A DNA stretch of 64,000 bases from Flavobacterium cupreum. Its GTDB lineage: Bacteria > Bacteroidota > Bacteroidia > Flavobacteriales > Flavobacteriaceae. Every line of letters begins with the position of its first letter. Position 1 is the stretch's first letter. Position numbers and translations under genes: made by a program. Where the stretch lies: assembly GCF_003996965.1 (NCBI RefSeq), contig NZ_QWDM01000015.1:85284-149283 (forward strand), written 5' to 3'. The notes beneath the pieces are model-generated. The model searched no databases and was not told where the DNA came from. It was given only the letters and a program-made list of their open reading frames with translations. This document shows, one piece after another, positions 23,556-32,611 of this stretch.

Positions 23556-24264
23556 TCAACTTCCGGCCGAAAAAAAAATGGATTTAGCCGATGATGTGAT
23601 GAGGTTGCTGCAAGTCAGAGAAAAAAATAAAGAAATGACTAAAGATTGGTTGATTTTTATATCAACGTCAAATTTTAAAATAACGGCCGGTGAAATTTAT
23701 TTAGCTTTTAAAATGGCTTTAAGTCGTCAGATTTTAGATTCTAATGGAAAAGAAATTGATTTGTATCCTGAATTAAGCAACAATGCAACCGGTAAAGTTA
23801 TTTCCGCTTATCTGAATTTTAAAAGTGATAGCGAAGTTTACCAAAAGGCAAAAGGTAAATTGAAAGCTCTAAAATTACCTACGAATGAAATTTCAGAAAA
23901 TGAAAAACTAAAATTAAAAGAAGATTTTTTAAAAATGGTTTTTGAAGAAATTACAGTTAATGGGTATTGTCAAGATGCTCATCATTTGTTTTTGGAGTTG
24001 GAGAATTCCGGAAAGTTTAATATCAGTCCCGAAGAAAAAAAGAAACTTTATCAAGAACAATTGAAAATACATATTCCATTGGAAAAAGAAGAGATAAAGC
24101 TAAAAGGATCTTATTCAGCGAAACATCTTCTTAAAAACTTCCAAGAGCGTTTAGATTCGGGTAAACCATTAACTGCAGTTGTGAACAAATGTAGAAGTAT
24201 AACGGTCTCTAACTATCTAAAAGATTTTGTGTCCGATTTTGAAACCTTTAAAAAATCACTTTAA
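23518..24264 (+). CDS. Phage protein of the replication region, unknown
   Basis: About 248 residues, overlapping the previous gene by 38 bases. The start is ambiguous among ATGs at 23518, 23521 and 23530. The frame is also open further upstream, but that lies wholly within the initiator gene. The protein is helical and lysine-rich, without a Walker motif, so it is not a DnaC-type loader in the usual sense. It could be a helicase-loading partner by position. No family is recognised. Confidence 0.6.
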   Translation: MMLQMEISQVSIDQLPAEKKMDLADDVMRLLQVREKNKEMTKDWLIFISTSNFKITAGEIYLAFKMALSRQILDSNGKEIDLYPELSNNATGKVISAYLNFKSDSEVYQKAKGKLKALKLPTNEISENEKLKLKEDFLKMVFEEITVNGYCQDAHHLFLELENSGKFNISPEEKKKLYQEQLKIHIPLEKEEIKLKGSYSAKHLLKNFQERLDSGKPLTAVVNKCRSITVSNYLKDFVSDFETFKKSL

Positions 24265-24489
24265 ATGAAAAACCAGATCATAGTCAATAAGCTAATTGAT
24301 ATTAAAAAGCAAATTTCGGAATTAGGCATTGAGTATTTAGAAACACAAATGCCGGTAGCTTTGAGCGATATTGGAAAAACACTTAAGCCATTTGTAGAAA
24401 TAGGATCCTCAATTGATCAATCAATAAAAAAATTAAGTTCAGATGCTGCTCCGGGATCTATTCCAAAATCAAATTGTTTGCAATCATGA
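24265..24489 (+). CDS. Small phage protein
   Basis: 74 residues. The start follows the previous stop with no gap, and the end overlaps the next start by 4 bases, so it is translationally coupled. It is largely helical (VNKLIDIKKQISELGIEYLE). The function is unknown. Confidence 0.6.
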   Translation: MKNQIIVNKLIDIKKQISELGIEYLETQMPVALSDIGKTLKPFVEIGSSIDQSIKKLSSDAAPGSIPKSNCLQS

Positions 24490-25205
24490 TTGAGCCAAAA
24501 GAAAAGGCTTGCTTGGGAACCGGAATTGCAAAGGGATTTGGTTGCGGACATAAAACAAAGCATAGGGTTTACGGACTCGGCAAAATGTGCGGTTGTTATT
24601 CGGATTGGTTATTGAACAGCGATCAGGGAAAGATTAAACTTGAAAAGTCAATGATTTCTGCAAAATCTAAAGTTCAAAATGAAAATAAACAAAAAGCAGT
24701 TAAAGAAAAATCAATTCAAAAATTTGCTATACTTTCTCCGGATAAATACCGCGCAAAATATTTGCAGCCAATTCTAAATGAAATTTCGAGACTTATCGAT
24801 TTTGGCCAGTCTTGTATTGCAACCGGAAATTTTGGAAAGATGAATGGGGGGCATTACATTTCTGTTGGCGCTAATCGAACTACGGCTTTAAATCTTCACA
24901 ACATTCATATTCAATCTTTCGAAAGTAATCATCATAGAAGTGGTGATCAGATAAAATACCGAATGGGTTTGATAGAAAGATATGGAAATGATTATTTTGA
25001 CTACATTGAAACTCTACAAAGGCATAGGCCTCTGCATCTATCCACTTCAGATATGATAGAAATTGCATCAAAAGCATCAAAAATACGATTAGAACTAAAA
25101 CGTAATACAGAACAAAAAACTCCACACGAACGAATAAAACTCCGAAATAAAATAAATCTGGAACTCGGAATTTATGATTCGAACTTCTGCGAATACAAGT
25201 TCTAA
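24486..25205 (+). CDS. ninG: NinG/Rap-like recombination nuclease
   Basis: 239 residues from the ATG at 24486. The N-terminus has a Cys/His cluster (KACLG, FGCGHK, MCGCYSDW). The core matches NinG: DFGQSCIATGNFG, NGGHYISVGANRTT, NLHNIHIQSFESN and RSGDQIKYRMGL. In lambda this protein (Rap) resolves recombination intermediates. Several residues expected in an HNH-like centre (GHY, N, H) are present. It closes the recombination/replication transcript, since a terminator follows directly. Confidence 0.85.
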   Translation: MIEPKEKACLGTGIAKGFGCGHKTKHRVYGLGKMCGCYSDWLLNSDQGKIKLEKSMISAKSKVQNENKQKAVKEKSIQKFAILSPDKYRAKYLQPILNEISRLIDFGQSCIATGNFGKMNGGHYISVGANRTTALNLHNIHIQSFESNHHRSGDQIKYRMGLIERYGNDYFDYIETLQRHRPLHLSTSDMIEIASKASKIRLELKRNTEQKTPHERIKLRNKINLELGIYDSNFCEYKF

Positions 25206-25230
25206 AGGCTCTCGATATCGAGGGCTTTTT
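25204..25230 (+). terminator. Terminator after the NinG-like gene
   Basis: A stem centred on the palindrome CTCGATATCGAG, extended by G-C, G-T and A-T pairs to about 12 pairs, is followed by TTTTTT. It overlaps the gene's stop codon. Confidence 0.7.
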
Positions 25231-25262
25231 TATTACAAAATATTAATCCTTAAAATAATACC

Positions 25263-25502
25263 ATGGATTTAGAAAACTTAAATTTTGACAAAATAGAAAC
25301 AATCAAAATTGTCAATAGTGTCTGGGTAGCGCAAACGACAATCTTTATTCCGAACAAAACGAAAATCGAAATTAAAGGTAACAGTGAAATAAGTGCTTAT
25401 GAAAATATGCTGAAGTTTTTCTCTTATACTCAGAAACCAAAACAGATAAAAGCTTTACCAAACGGAAACAAAATCTATCACTTTAAAAACAATATATTAT
25501 GA
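25263..25502 (+). CDS. Phage protein of unknown function
   Basis: 79 residues, beta-rich then helical (TTIFIPNKTKIEIKGNSEIS). It opens a new gene group after the terminator and overlaps the PcfK-like gene by 4 bases. No family is recognised. Confidence 0.55.
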   Translation: MDLENLNFDKIETIKIVNSVWVAQTTIFIPNKTKIEIKGNSEISAYENMLKFFSYTQKPKQIKALPNGNKIYHFKNNIL

Positions 25503-25906
25503 AATCATCAAATGCATTTAAAGACACAATCAAGAATTATCTTGATACAAGAGCTTCAGAAGACGAATTGTTTGCTGTAACATATAAGAAGGAAAACAAG
25601 AACCTGGATGAATGTTGCAACTATGTTATAGAATGTGCGAAGAAAGGAGGCTGTACTGGATATTCAGATGAAGAAGTGTTTGGTTGGGCCGTTCATTACT
25701 ACGATGAAGACGATATTAAAAATGTCAAACCGATTAAATCAAGAGTAATTGTCAATCATGCTATAGAGTTAACGCCGGACGATGTAGCAGCGGCAAAGCA
25801 AAAAGCTTTGGAAGAAGTCATTCAACAGGAAAAAGATAGGCTAAAGAAAAAGCCTTCATCTAAGAAAACCGTGGTTACTGAAACTGTTCAATCTGAATTA
25901 TTTTGA
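25499..25906 (+). CDS. pcfK: PcfK-like protein with a C-terminal clamp-binding-like motif
   Basis: 135 residues matching PcfK of conjugative elements: FKDTIKNYLDTRASEDELFA, a Cys-containing middle (CCNYVIECAKKGGC) and EVFGWAVHYYDEDDIK. PcfK and PcfJ are almost always adjacent, as here (the next start is one base after this stop). Their function is not established. The charged tail ends in QSELF, which fits the QxxLF-type peptide that binds bacterial beta clamps, and this phage encodes its own clamp 1.4 kb downstream. Confidence 0.82.
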   Translation: MKSSNAFKDTIKNYLDTRASEDELFAVTYKKENKNLDECCNYVIECAKKGGCTGYSDEEVFGWAVHYYDEDDIKNVKPIKSRVIVNHAIELTPDDVAAAKQKALEEVIQQEKDRLKKKPSSKKTVVTETVQSELF

Positions 25907-25907
25907 C

Positions 25908-27266
25908 ATGAAACCAAAAACAAAATTACAGCAGGAGGTTTGGAATATTCATAATAAGCTTTCCAAACCTTTAGAACATAGACCTTTTGTTATTTCAAAG
26001 CATGATTTTTACTACACCACTCACTATAAAAATCTTATTTGCTTGGAATGTAATCACAGCTGGAAACCGGAAGTTAATTCTAAAAAGAGCGTTTCAAATG
26101 TGATTTGTCCTTCGTGCAAAAGGAAGGTAAAACAGCTTACAATTTATAACGGTCAGTTTATTAGAATACTAACTTACTCCGTAATTCAGCTTGTGGATAG
26201 ATTTCAGGTCATGAGATATTTTTCATGCTGGAAAATAATGCATAAAAATAAAAAACCAGTATATAAATTCCGAGATCTATTTGAAGAATGGACGGAATAC
26301 GATAAAAATAAGAGTGTAGTAATTGGTTTAAATACCAGCTGGTCCGGTGACGGATTTAGTTTGTCGGATTACGAAGTACGGTACAATAACCCAAAGTATG
26401 GTCCAAGTGAATATGATCGCTTTATATCTGATCTTAATTGTCCTGGAGCAGAGTTTCATCCAAGGTTTAAAAAATACGGTCTAGGTGTAGATTTTCATAA
26501 TTGTGATTATCGCTTATTACTTAGCAAGCTTGAACGAAGCTCACAAATTGAAACGCTACTAAAAGCGAAACAAAAAGAACTTTTGTTTTATGCAGTACAT
26601 AAAGATGAACGCTACTATTCGTATTGGTCGCAGATAAAAATATTGCTACGACATAAGTACAAAATTAAGGATGCCGGTATTTGGTACGACTACTTAGATT
26701 TGTTGAAATACTTCAATAAGGATATTCGTAATCCTAAAATCATCTTGCCAAAAAATCTCAAGAAGGCACATAATGAATATGTCGTAAAAAAGCAAAAGCG
26801 CATCGATCAACAAAATGCCGAACGCGAAGTTAAAAGGCAAGAAAATGAACGGTTACGAGCCGAGGCAGAGACTGCATTAAGAAACATTAAGGCTGAAGTA
26901 TTTAAGAACTTTTCATTAAAAAATGATAGATTAATTATTGTACCGTTGATTGATGATGATGATGTTAAGGAAGAAGGCAGAATTTTAAAGCATTGCGTTC
27001 ACACAAATAACTATCATAAAAAATCGGGAATATTGTTAATGTCAGCTCGAATCGACGGAAGCCCCCTTGAGACAATTGAGATCTCACTAGCTTCTTATTC
27101 AATTATTCAATGTCGTGGTTTAGATAATAAACCAACGGAATATCACGATCAGATAATTGATCTAGTAAGAAGGAACATGGGTAAGCTCTCTCGATTAGTG
27201 GAAAAGCACAAAGACTTAAAAGAAAAAGACTCAATATTAAAAAATCTGCAACATAGTGCAGCATAA
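25908..27266 (+). CDS. pcfJ: PcfJ-like protein
   Basis: 452 residues. The N-terminal part has a zinc-ribbon pattern (CLECNHSW and CPSCKR). A helical middle is followed by a charged coiled region (about 285-335). The conserved C-terminal core has LKHCVHTNNYH, a small-residue stretch and ETIEISL. These match PcfJ proteins of conjugative plasmids and Bacteroidota mobile elements. The biochemical role is not known; the zinc ribbon suggests nucleic acid binding. Confidence 0.82.
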   Translation: MKPKTKLQQEVWNIHNKLSKPLEHRPFVISKHDFYYTTHYKNLICLECNHSWKPEVNSKKSVSNVICPSCKRKVKQLTIYNGQFIRILTYSVIQLVDRFQVMRYFSCWKIMHKNKKPVYKFRDLFEEWTEYDKNKSVVIGLNTSWSGDGFSLSDYEVRYNNPKYGPSEYDRFISDLNCPGAEFHPRFKKYGLGVDFHNCDYRLLLSKLERSSQIETLLKAKQKELLFYAVHKDERYYSYWSQIKILLRHKYKIKDAGIWYDYLDLLKYFNKDIRNPKIILPKNLKKAHNEYVVKKQKRIDQQNAEREVKRQENERLRAEAETALRNIKAEVFKNFSLKNDRLIIVPLIDDDDVKEEGRILKHCVHTNNYHKKSGILLMSARIDGSPLETIEISLASYSIIQCRGLDNKPTEYHDQIIDLVRRNMGKLSRLVEKHKDLKEKDSILKNLQHSAA

Positions 27267-27284
27267 ACTTAAAAATTAATTTAT

Positions 27285-28400
27285 ATGAACATAATCCTAA
27301 ACAGTAAAAATTTACTCGAAAAATTATTGATTTTAAACGGCGTTATTAATTCGTCAAACACGCTGCCAATATTGGACTGCTTTTTATTCGAAATTGACGA
27401 AAATAAATTGAAAATAACGGCTTCTGATCTGGAAACTACCATATCATCTATACTTGAAATTACCTCACCAGACAAAGGATCAATTGCGGTACCTTCAAGA
27501 ATGCTGATTGATATGCTAAAAACATTTCCAGAGCAGCCGCTTCACTTTTCTGTATTGGAAAATAGCACAATGGATATTATTTCATCATCGGGAATTTATT
27601 CTATCGCATATTCTCCAGCAAAAGAATACCCTACTGCAGTATTAGTTGAAGATGCTCAAACAGCCAAAATAAATTCAAAAGTATTGGGAAAAGCAATTAG
27701 CAAAACAGTCTTTGTAGCTGGAATAGATGATTTAAGGCCCTCAATGACCGGTGTTTTATTTCAGTTTTCGCCTGCCGGATTAAATTTCGTTGCAACGGAT
27801 GCTCACAAATTGGTGAGGTACCAGCGAACAGATATAACCTCATCAGAAGAAATTGATTTTATTGTTCCTAAAAAGCCTTTGAATGTTTTGAAGGGAATCC
27901 TTTCTACATTGGATATCGAAGTTGTTCTTTCATTCAACCAAACCAATGCGATTTTTACTTTTGGAGATTTTGTTTTGATATGTCGTTTAATTGACGCTCA
28001 ATACCCTAAGTACGAAAATGTAATACCAAAAGATAATCCGAACAAAGCTTTAGTTGATAGGGACTCTTTTTTAAGTTCAGTTAAATGTGTTTCTATTTTT
28101 TCTAACAAAACCACTCGCCAAGTAGTTTTAAATTTCATCGGTAACGAAATACAACTTTCAGCCGAAGACGTTGACTACTCAAACAAAGCAAATGAGCGAC
28201 TTAATTGTAGTTTCCAAGGAGAAGACACTAAAATCGGATTCAATGCAAAATACCTTGCTGAATTAGTGAGCAATTTAAGTTGTGATAATATAAATTTTGA
28301 ATTCTCTCTGCCGCAAAGAGCAGCGCTTTTAATTCCGGCTGACGGTGAATCAGAACATGAAAATCTTCTCATGTTGATTATGCCAACCCTTATTTCTTAA
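27285..28400 (+). CDS. dnaN: Phage-encoded DNA polymerase III beta subunit (sliding clamp)
   Basis: 371 residues, the normal length of bacterial DnaN, with three repeated clamp folds. Recognisable pieces are NTLPILDCFLFE, LKITASDLETTI, TDAHKLVRY and the C-terminal LIMPTLIS, close to the usual PMRL-type end. It would form a ring on DNA and tether polymerases and other enzymes. A phage copy implies the phage replaces or competes with the host clamp. Three other phage proteins carry clamp-binding-like end peptides. No phage clamp loader or polymerase is seen, so host ones are presumably used. Confidence 0.9.
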   Translation: MNIILNSKNLLEKLLILNGVINSSNTLPILDCFLFEIDENKLKITASDLETTISSILEITSPDKGSIAVPSRMLIDMLKTFPEQPLHFSVLENSTMDIISSSGIYSIAYSPAKEYPTAVLVEDAQTAKINSKVLGKAISKTVFVAGIDDLRPSMTGVLFQFSPAGLNFVATDAHKLVRYQRTDITSSEEIDFIVPKKPLNVLKGILSTLDIEVVLSFNQTNAIFTFGDFVLICRLIDAQYPKYENVIPKDNPNKALVDRDSFLSSVKCVSIFSNKTTRQVVLNFIGNEIQLSAEDVDYSNKANERLNCSFQGEDTKIGFNAKYLAELVSNLSCDNINFEFSLPQRAALLIPADGESEHENLLMLIMPTLIS

Positions 28401-28409
28401 ACTATTCAA

Positions 28410-28436
28410 TCGGGATCTTAAAAGTCCCGGTTTTTA
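28410..28436 (+). terminator. Weak terminator after dnaN
   Basis: CGGGA (28411-28415) pairs with TCCCG (28425-28429) across a nine-base loop and is followed by TTTTT. The short stem suggests partial termination. Confidence 0.5.
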
Positions 28437-28446
28437 ATTCGATATC

Positions 28447-29109
28447 ATGGCAAAATTTAGAAGAACACCGGAAGGATTAACAACGTTGACTCCTGAACAA
28501 GATATTTATATTAATGAAAATTACCTCATCGTTCCAATAAAGACAATCGCTCGAAATATTGGAAAAACCAGCGATCTGGCAGTTAGAACTAGAATGACCC
28601 AGTTGGGCTTGATTGTTCCTCCAGAACTTTCAGCAGCAAGAAAAAAGGAAGGAATGTTTCGTAAAGGTTCTGTTCCTGTTAATAAGGGTAAAAAGCAATT
28701 TGAATATATGTCTCCTGAACAAATTGAAAGAACTAAAGCAACCCGATTTAAAAAAGGAAGTTCGCCTCATAATACGTGTGAAAAAGATGGCGTAATACGT
28801 ATTAGGACCGATCATAAGGACAGGAACGGCCGACAGTATAAATGGATCCGAATTTCCCTGGGAAAATGGAAACAATTGCATGTTTATAATTGGGAATTAA
28901 AAAACGGAAATGTTCCTGAAGGCTCACTGGTAACTTTCAAGGATGGCGATTCATTAAATACAGAAATAGAAAATTTAGAATTGATTACAATGGAGCAAAA
29001 TATGCTTCGAAATTCAATACAAAATTATCCGGAAGATATGAAAGAAATCATGTTGCTTAAAGGTCAGATAAAACGCCAGATTAATAAACATAAAAAAGAT
29101 TCCAAATGA
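28447..29109 (+). CDS. HNH endonuclease-like protein with helix-turn-helix
   Basis: 220 residues. The N-terminal 60 residues look like a helix-turn-helix (LIVPIKTIARNIGKTSDLAVRT). The middle has KGSSPHNTCEKDG. The C-terminal part has an HNH-type core: WIRISLGKWKQLHVYNWELKNGNVP, then FKDGDSLNTEIENLELIT. Proteins of this kind occur in many phages as free-standing or packaging-related nucleases. It overlaps the next gene by 4 bases. Confidence 0.8.
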   Translation: MAKFRRTPEGLTTLTPEQDIYINENYLIVPIKTIARNIGKTSDLAVRTRMTQLGLIVPPELSAARKKEGMFRKGSVPVNKGKKQFEYMSPEQIERTKATRFKKGSSPHNTCEKDGVIRIRTDHKDRNGRQYKWIRISLGKWKQLHVYNWELKNGNVPEGSLVTFKDGDSLNTEIENLELITMEQNMLRNSIQNYPEDMKEIMLLKGQIKRQINKHKKDSK

Positions 29110-29537
29110 AAGATAAAATTAACATCGAACTTAATAAAATCATCGGAAAGTCATTTAATTATAATGGAGAGGACCTTTATTTTGAAAGATTCAAGGAAAT
29201 ATCGACTGGTAAAATTTGTGTTTTTACACATAAGAGTACGCTTCATTTTTATGAATCTGAGATAGAAGGTTTCTTGAAAAATCTTACAGATTGCAAAGTT
29301 GAAAACTTTAGGGAAAAGGCTTTGGTTTCACAAAACACAAAGGCTCTTTCCGGATATACACCTTCTGCCGAGAATGTTGAAATGAAAGCAACACTAATGG
29401 AAATGCTCGCTAAAGTCAAATCAAATCCCAATGCTATTCCTCAAGCAAAAGCAACTTGCGATATAGTCAACACTATGATCAATATACAAAAAACAGAGCT
29501 TGACATGATTAAGATGGTTTCTGATAAAAATAAGTAA
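29106..29537 (+). CDS. Phage protein of unknown function
   Basis: 143 residues with a mixed fold: a beta-rich N-terminal half (GEDLYFERFKEISTGKICVF) and a helical end (CDIVNTMINIQKTELDMIK). It is coupled to the HNH gene and followed by a strong terminator. No family is recognised. Confidence 0.6.
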   Translation: MKDKINIELNKIIGKSFNYNGEDLYFERFKEISTGKICVFTHKSTLHFYESEIEGFLKNLTDCKVENFREKALVSQNTKALSGYTPSAENVEMKATLMEMLAKVKSNPNAIPQAKATCDIVNTMINIQKTELDMIKMVSDKNK

Positions 29538-29566
29538 AACGAGATTTAATCTTTAATTAAAATTTT

Positions 29567-29592
29567 AAACCGCCCGTAATTGGGCGGTTTTT
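29567..29592 (+). terminator. Strong terminator
   Basis: AAACCGCCC pairs with GGGCGGTTT across a short loop, followed by T's, 29 bases after the preceding stop. Confidence 0.8.
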
Positions 29593-29615
29593 TATTAACC
29601 CAAAAAACCAAGATC

Positions 29616-29747
29616 ATGTATACAGCATTAGCAGTTATCGGAATATCGTTCATTATTGTCACGCTATACATTTTATGCGATACAATAACAGAAGCTTTGA
29701 GTGAAGGAAAGCCCTTTGCCAACAATGAATTAAAAGGATTTAGATAA
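29616..29747 (+). CDS. 43-residue single-span membrane protein
   Basis: ATG at 29616 follows the terminator. A hydrophobic stretch (VIGISFIIVTLYIL) is followed by a polar tail. The stop overlaps the next start as TAATG. The function is unknown. Confidence 0.55.
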   Translation: MYTALAVIGISFIIVTLYILCDTITEALSEGKPFANNELKGFR

Positions 29748-30016
29748 TGGACTATTTAAAAGAAGAATTTGAAGGAATGGAAATGCCGACATGCTGCCAG
29801 AAATGTGAAGAATGGTTTGATCTGCATACCGGTGTTCCCTCAAAAAAATGGTTTCCAAAAAGTACAATTTGTGAAAATTGCGGTGAGTTGGAAGATGATG
29901 AGATTGATCTGGATGAAGAAATTGCAGATTTAAAAGAGACAATTTCCGAGGCCGAAGATTCTATTTCAACAGCAAAGGCAAGATTGAAAGAACTTAAAGC
30001 TGAGGGTCATGTCTAA
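29747..30016 (+). CDS. Small zinc-ribbon and coiled-coil protein
   Basis: 89 residues. CCQKC (with the preceding Thr) and CENC give four ligands spaced like a zinc ribbon. The rest is a highly acidic coiled coil (about 50-89). It overlaps both neighbours by a few bases. It could be a transcription or packaging accessory protein; this is a guess from shape. Confidence 0.6.
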   Translation: MDYLKEEFEGMEMPTCCQKCEEWFDLHTGVPSKKWFPKSTICENCGELEDDEIDLDEEIADLKETISEAEDSISTAKARLKELKAEGHV

Positions 30017-30557
30017 TATAAATAAGCCAATATGCACGAAGGTTAGTTACGGTTCTAAACAATTTGCGGATGAAGACATAAAGCGAATTACTAAAAAAAG
30101 CACCAGGACAAACGTTCCTATTCGAAGTTACCTATGTACAAAATGCAATACGTGGCACCTGACCCGGAGAGTTGATTTCGCAATTACGATCGAAACTCTT
30201 ACAGAAAAAGTAAAAAAGCAAAAGGAGTTTATCAATAACCTGAAAGTCCGGATTAAAGCTTACGGATCTGAATATGATGCGGTAGTCCTGGAAAGAGATA
30301 AATTAATTGTCGAACGCTCAGGATCTAATAATTCAGGGAGCAAAAAAAACAAAGCAGAATATCAAGCCGAGAAATATTACACTCTTCTAACTAAACAAAA
30401 CGAAGAAACTAATTATTTGTACGATGAGATAAAAGCAATTCTCCCTGAGCATCAGTTCCCGGAATTTCAAGAAAAGTTCGAATTGTGGAGAAAAGAAAAC
30501 TGGGAACTACCGCTAAAAAGTAAATTAAAGTCAATGATTAAAAAGGAAAAATCATGA
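30009..30557 (+). CDS. Coiled-coil protein with N-terminal zinc-finger-like segment
   Basis: 182 residues. The start region has a YLCTKCNTWHLT motif (CxxC with a nearby His). Residues about 60-180 are strongly helical and charged, consistent with a coiled coil. It overlaps the gene before by 8 bases and the gene after by 4. The function is unknown. Confidence 0.6.
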   Translation: MSNINKPICTKVSYGSKQFADEDIKRITKKSTRTNVPIRSYLCTKCNTWHLTRRVDFAITIETLTEKVKKQKEFINNLKVRIKAYGSEYDAVVLERDKLIVERSGSNNSGSKKNKAEYQAEKYYTLLTKQNEETNYLYDEIKAILPEHQFPEFQEKFELWRKENWELPLKSKLKSMIKKEKS

Positions 30558-30778
30558 GTTGGATATCAGTGAAAAATAGAAAACCTCTAACCTATAAAAC
30601 AGGAAACTGGGACGGAAAGAATAGCGACCTTGTCTTGTGTGAGGATAAAAACGGAAATCATCATATAGCACTTTTTTGCGATGGTTTCATGGACGGATCA
30701 CCTTTTGAAAACTGGTATGATAAGTCAGGCTTTGATTTAGATGTTGAAATAGTTCGCTGGATGGAAATTCCGGTATAA
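30554..30778 (+). CDS. DUF551-like small protein
   Basis: 74 residues. The opening SWISVKNRKPL and the ending EIVRWMEIPV match the DUF551 family, small phage proteins that begin WISVK.R.P and end RWM. The role is not known. The overlap with the previous gene places it in the same transcript. Confidence 0.75.
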   Translation: MSWISVKNRKPLTYKTGNWDGKNSDLVLCEDKNGNHHIALFCDGFMDGSPFENWYDKSGFDLDVEIVRWMEIPV

Positions 30779-30823
30779 AAACCAAAGTAATCGAATTCGA
30801 AAAAAATTAAATTTAAGTCAATT

Positions 30824-31291
30824 ATGGAAAAATTAATTTCAAATACTGCATATGGAATTGAAGTGGCAGAAATGGTAGTCAATGAAAAGTTGTCTATTGA
30901 AGAGGCATATTTAAAGTGCTGCAAATACGATCAGTTTCTAAGCCAAAAAGTAACACTTGGAATATTCGTTCCAGCGAAACTTGTTAACGGAGAGTGGGTT
31001 GTTTTGACAGAGCCTAAAGGTATTAAGTGTTGTGCAGGAATATCCAATGATTGTGACTGTAGAGGGGATTTACAATATGATTCAGAAGAAATTTACGAAT
31101 ACCAGGAAGCAAAAGAAAGTGTATTGTTTGAAGGTTTTGCATTTAATAGAGATTCTGAAGATTATTATTTTCTAGTTAGAGATGAATGTTACATGACCCT
31201 AATTAGAAAGAATCACAATGATGATATTGAAAGCTTAATAGGTCGAGATTATAATTTAACAGCAACCGCACAAAAACAAATCGGATTATGA
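30824..31291 (+). CDS. Phage protein of unknown function
   Basis: 155 residues. The N-terminal third is helical with a CC pair. The middle has a cysteine cluster (GIKCCAGISNDCDCRGD) that could bind metal. The end is acidic. It overlaps the next small gene by 4 bases. No family is recognised. Confidence 0.6.
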   Translation: MEKLISNTAYGIEVAEMVVNEKLSIEEAYLKCCKYDQFLSQKVTLGIFVPAKLVNGEWVVLTEPKGIKCCAGISNDCDCRGDLQYDSEEIYEYQEAKESVLFEGFAFNRDSEDYYFLVRDECYMTLIRKNHNDDIESLIGRDYNLTATAQKQIGL

Positions 31292-31392
31292 AAAACGAAT
31301 TATACGACATATATGATATGAGAGTTGCAAGAATCCTTTGGTTTTTGATAGGATTCATTTCGGGATCAGTTTTAATCTTTTTAATCAAGTAA
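31288..31392 (+). CDS. 34-residue single-span membrane protein
   Basis: ATG at 31288 overlaps the previous stop. The C-terminal half is hydrophobic (ILWFLIGFISGSVLIFLI) and ends with a lysine. The frame ends 4 bases before the DndC-like gene. The function is unknown. Confidence 0.5.
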   Translation: MKNELYDIYDMRVARILWFLIGFISGSVLIFLIK

Positions 31393-31396
31393 TTTT

Positions 31397-32611
31397 ATGA
31401 AATCTCAACTTAATATTTTTGGTACGGAGCCAATAACTGTGGCTGAAAGCATTGAATTAACCATTGCTAGTTTAATTCAGTACGGATCACTTCATAAACA
31501 TTGGGCAATGGCATGGAGTTGGGGCAAAGATTCGACCACTTTAGTAACCCTTGTTGTGCAATTGATCAATACAGGTCAGATTCCGGTTCCGGAGACGCTC
31601 ACGATCTTTGCCGCCGACACAAGAATGGAACTTATTCCCTTATGGCTATCTGCTCAAGTTTTGAAAAAACAACTGGAAGAAAGAAATGTAAGAGTTGAAA
31701 TTGTGACTGCTCCAATCGATGAAAGATTTTTAGTTTACATTTTAGGCCGGGGAGTGCCGCCGCCATCAAATACTTTTAGATGGTGTACCGGCCAGATCAA
31801 AGTTCAACCTATGGAAGTTGCCCTTCAGAAATTTATAAAGCAGAAGGATGAAAAGATTTTAATGCTTACCGGTGTTAGACTTGGAGAAAGTGCCGTCCGC
31901 GATCAAAGAATTAATACTTCATGTTCCAAGGACGGTGCAGAGTGTGGTCAAGGTTGGTATCAATCCGGATTGCAAAATGATTTATGCTCGACACTCGCAC
32001 CTATTCTTCATTGGAGAGTTTGTAATGTATGGGATTGGCTTAAAGTATTTGCCCCAATGCCAAAGTACGGCGCATGGAGCACTGAGCTATTAGCTGATGC
32101 TTATGGAGGTGATGAGGCTGAAGAAATAAACGCAAGAACAGGCTGTATCGGATGTCCATTAGTTGAGAAAGACAAGTCACTAGATACAATACTAAAAAAT
32201 CCAAAGTGGCAATATCTTGAACCATTAAAAGGATTGAAGGTGTTGTACAGAGAAATGCGACTTCCTAAACATAGGCTTCGGAAAAATGGAAACGAGCGTA
32301 AGAAGGACGGTTCTTTAGCTAAAAATCAATACAGAATGGGACCTCTTACACTTGAAGCACGATTGTATTTTTTAGATAAAATATTAAAAATTCAGTCTGC
32401 TGTCAACTTAAATGCTAATTTAGCAGGAATGCCGGAAATAGACATTTTAAATGTTGAAGAGATTTTTCGAATCCGAGAATTGATTGAAGCAAAGCAGTTT
32501 CCAAACAAATGGAATGGGGATGAATTAAATGCTTCAGTACCTCAGGAAGATATTATGTATTCCGACGGATCTATTTTACAAACACTATTTAAAAACCATG
32601 ATATATCATGA
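31397..32611 (+). CDS. PAPS-reductase/DndC-like sulfurtransferase-family protein
   Basis: 404 residues of the ATP-pyrophosphatase fold shared by PAPS reductase, DndC and tRNA thiolases. The P-loop-like motif is WSWGKDS, followed by RWCTGQIK, GVRLGES..R, a Cys pair in CSKDGAECG and a late GCIGCP. The several cysteines are suited to an iron-sulfur cluster as in DndC. No DndA, B, D or E is seen nearby, so classical phosphorothioation is unlikely from this gene alone. Residues 4-8 read QLNIF, a clamp-binding-like peptide. It overlaps the ASCH-domain gene by 4 bases. Possible roles are base or backbone modification of phage DNA, or sulfur metabolism. Confidence 0.82.
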   Translation: MKSQLNIFGTEPITVAESIELTIASLIQYGSLHKHWAMAWSWGKDSTTLVTLVVQLINTGQIPVPETLTIFAADTRMELIPLWLSAQVLKKQLEERNVRVEIVTAPIDERFLVYILGRGVPPPSNTFRWCTGQIKVQPMEVALQKFIKQKDEKILMLTGVRLGESAVRDQRINTSCSKDGAECGQGWYQSGLQNDLCSTLAPILHWRVCNVWDWLKVFAPMPKYGAWSTELLADAYGGDEAEEINARTGCIGCPLVEKDKSLDTILKNPKWQYLEPLKGLKVLYREMRLPKHRLRKNGNERKKDGSLAKNQYRMGPLTLEARLYFLDKILKIQSAVNLNANLAGMPEIDILNVEEIFRIRELIEAKQFPNKWNGDELNASVPQEDIMYSDGSILQTLFKNHDIS

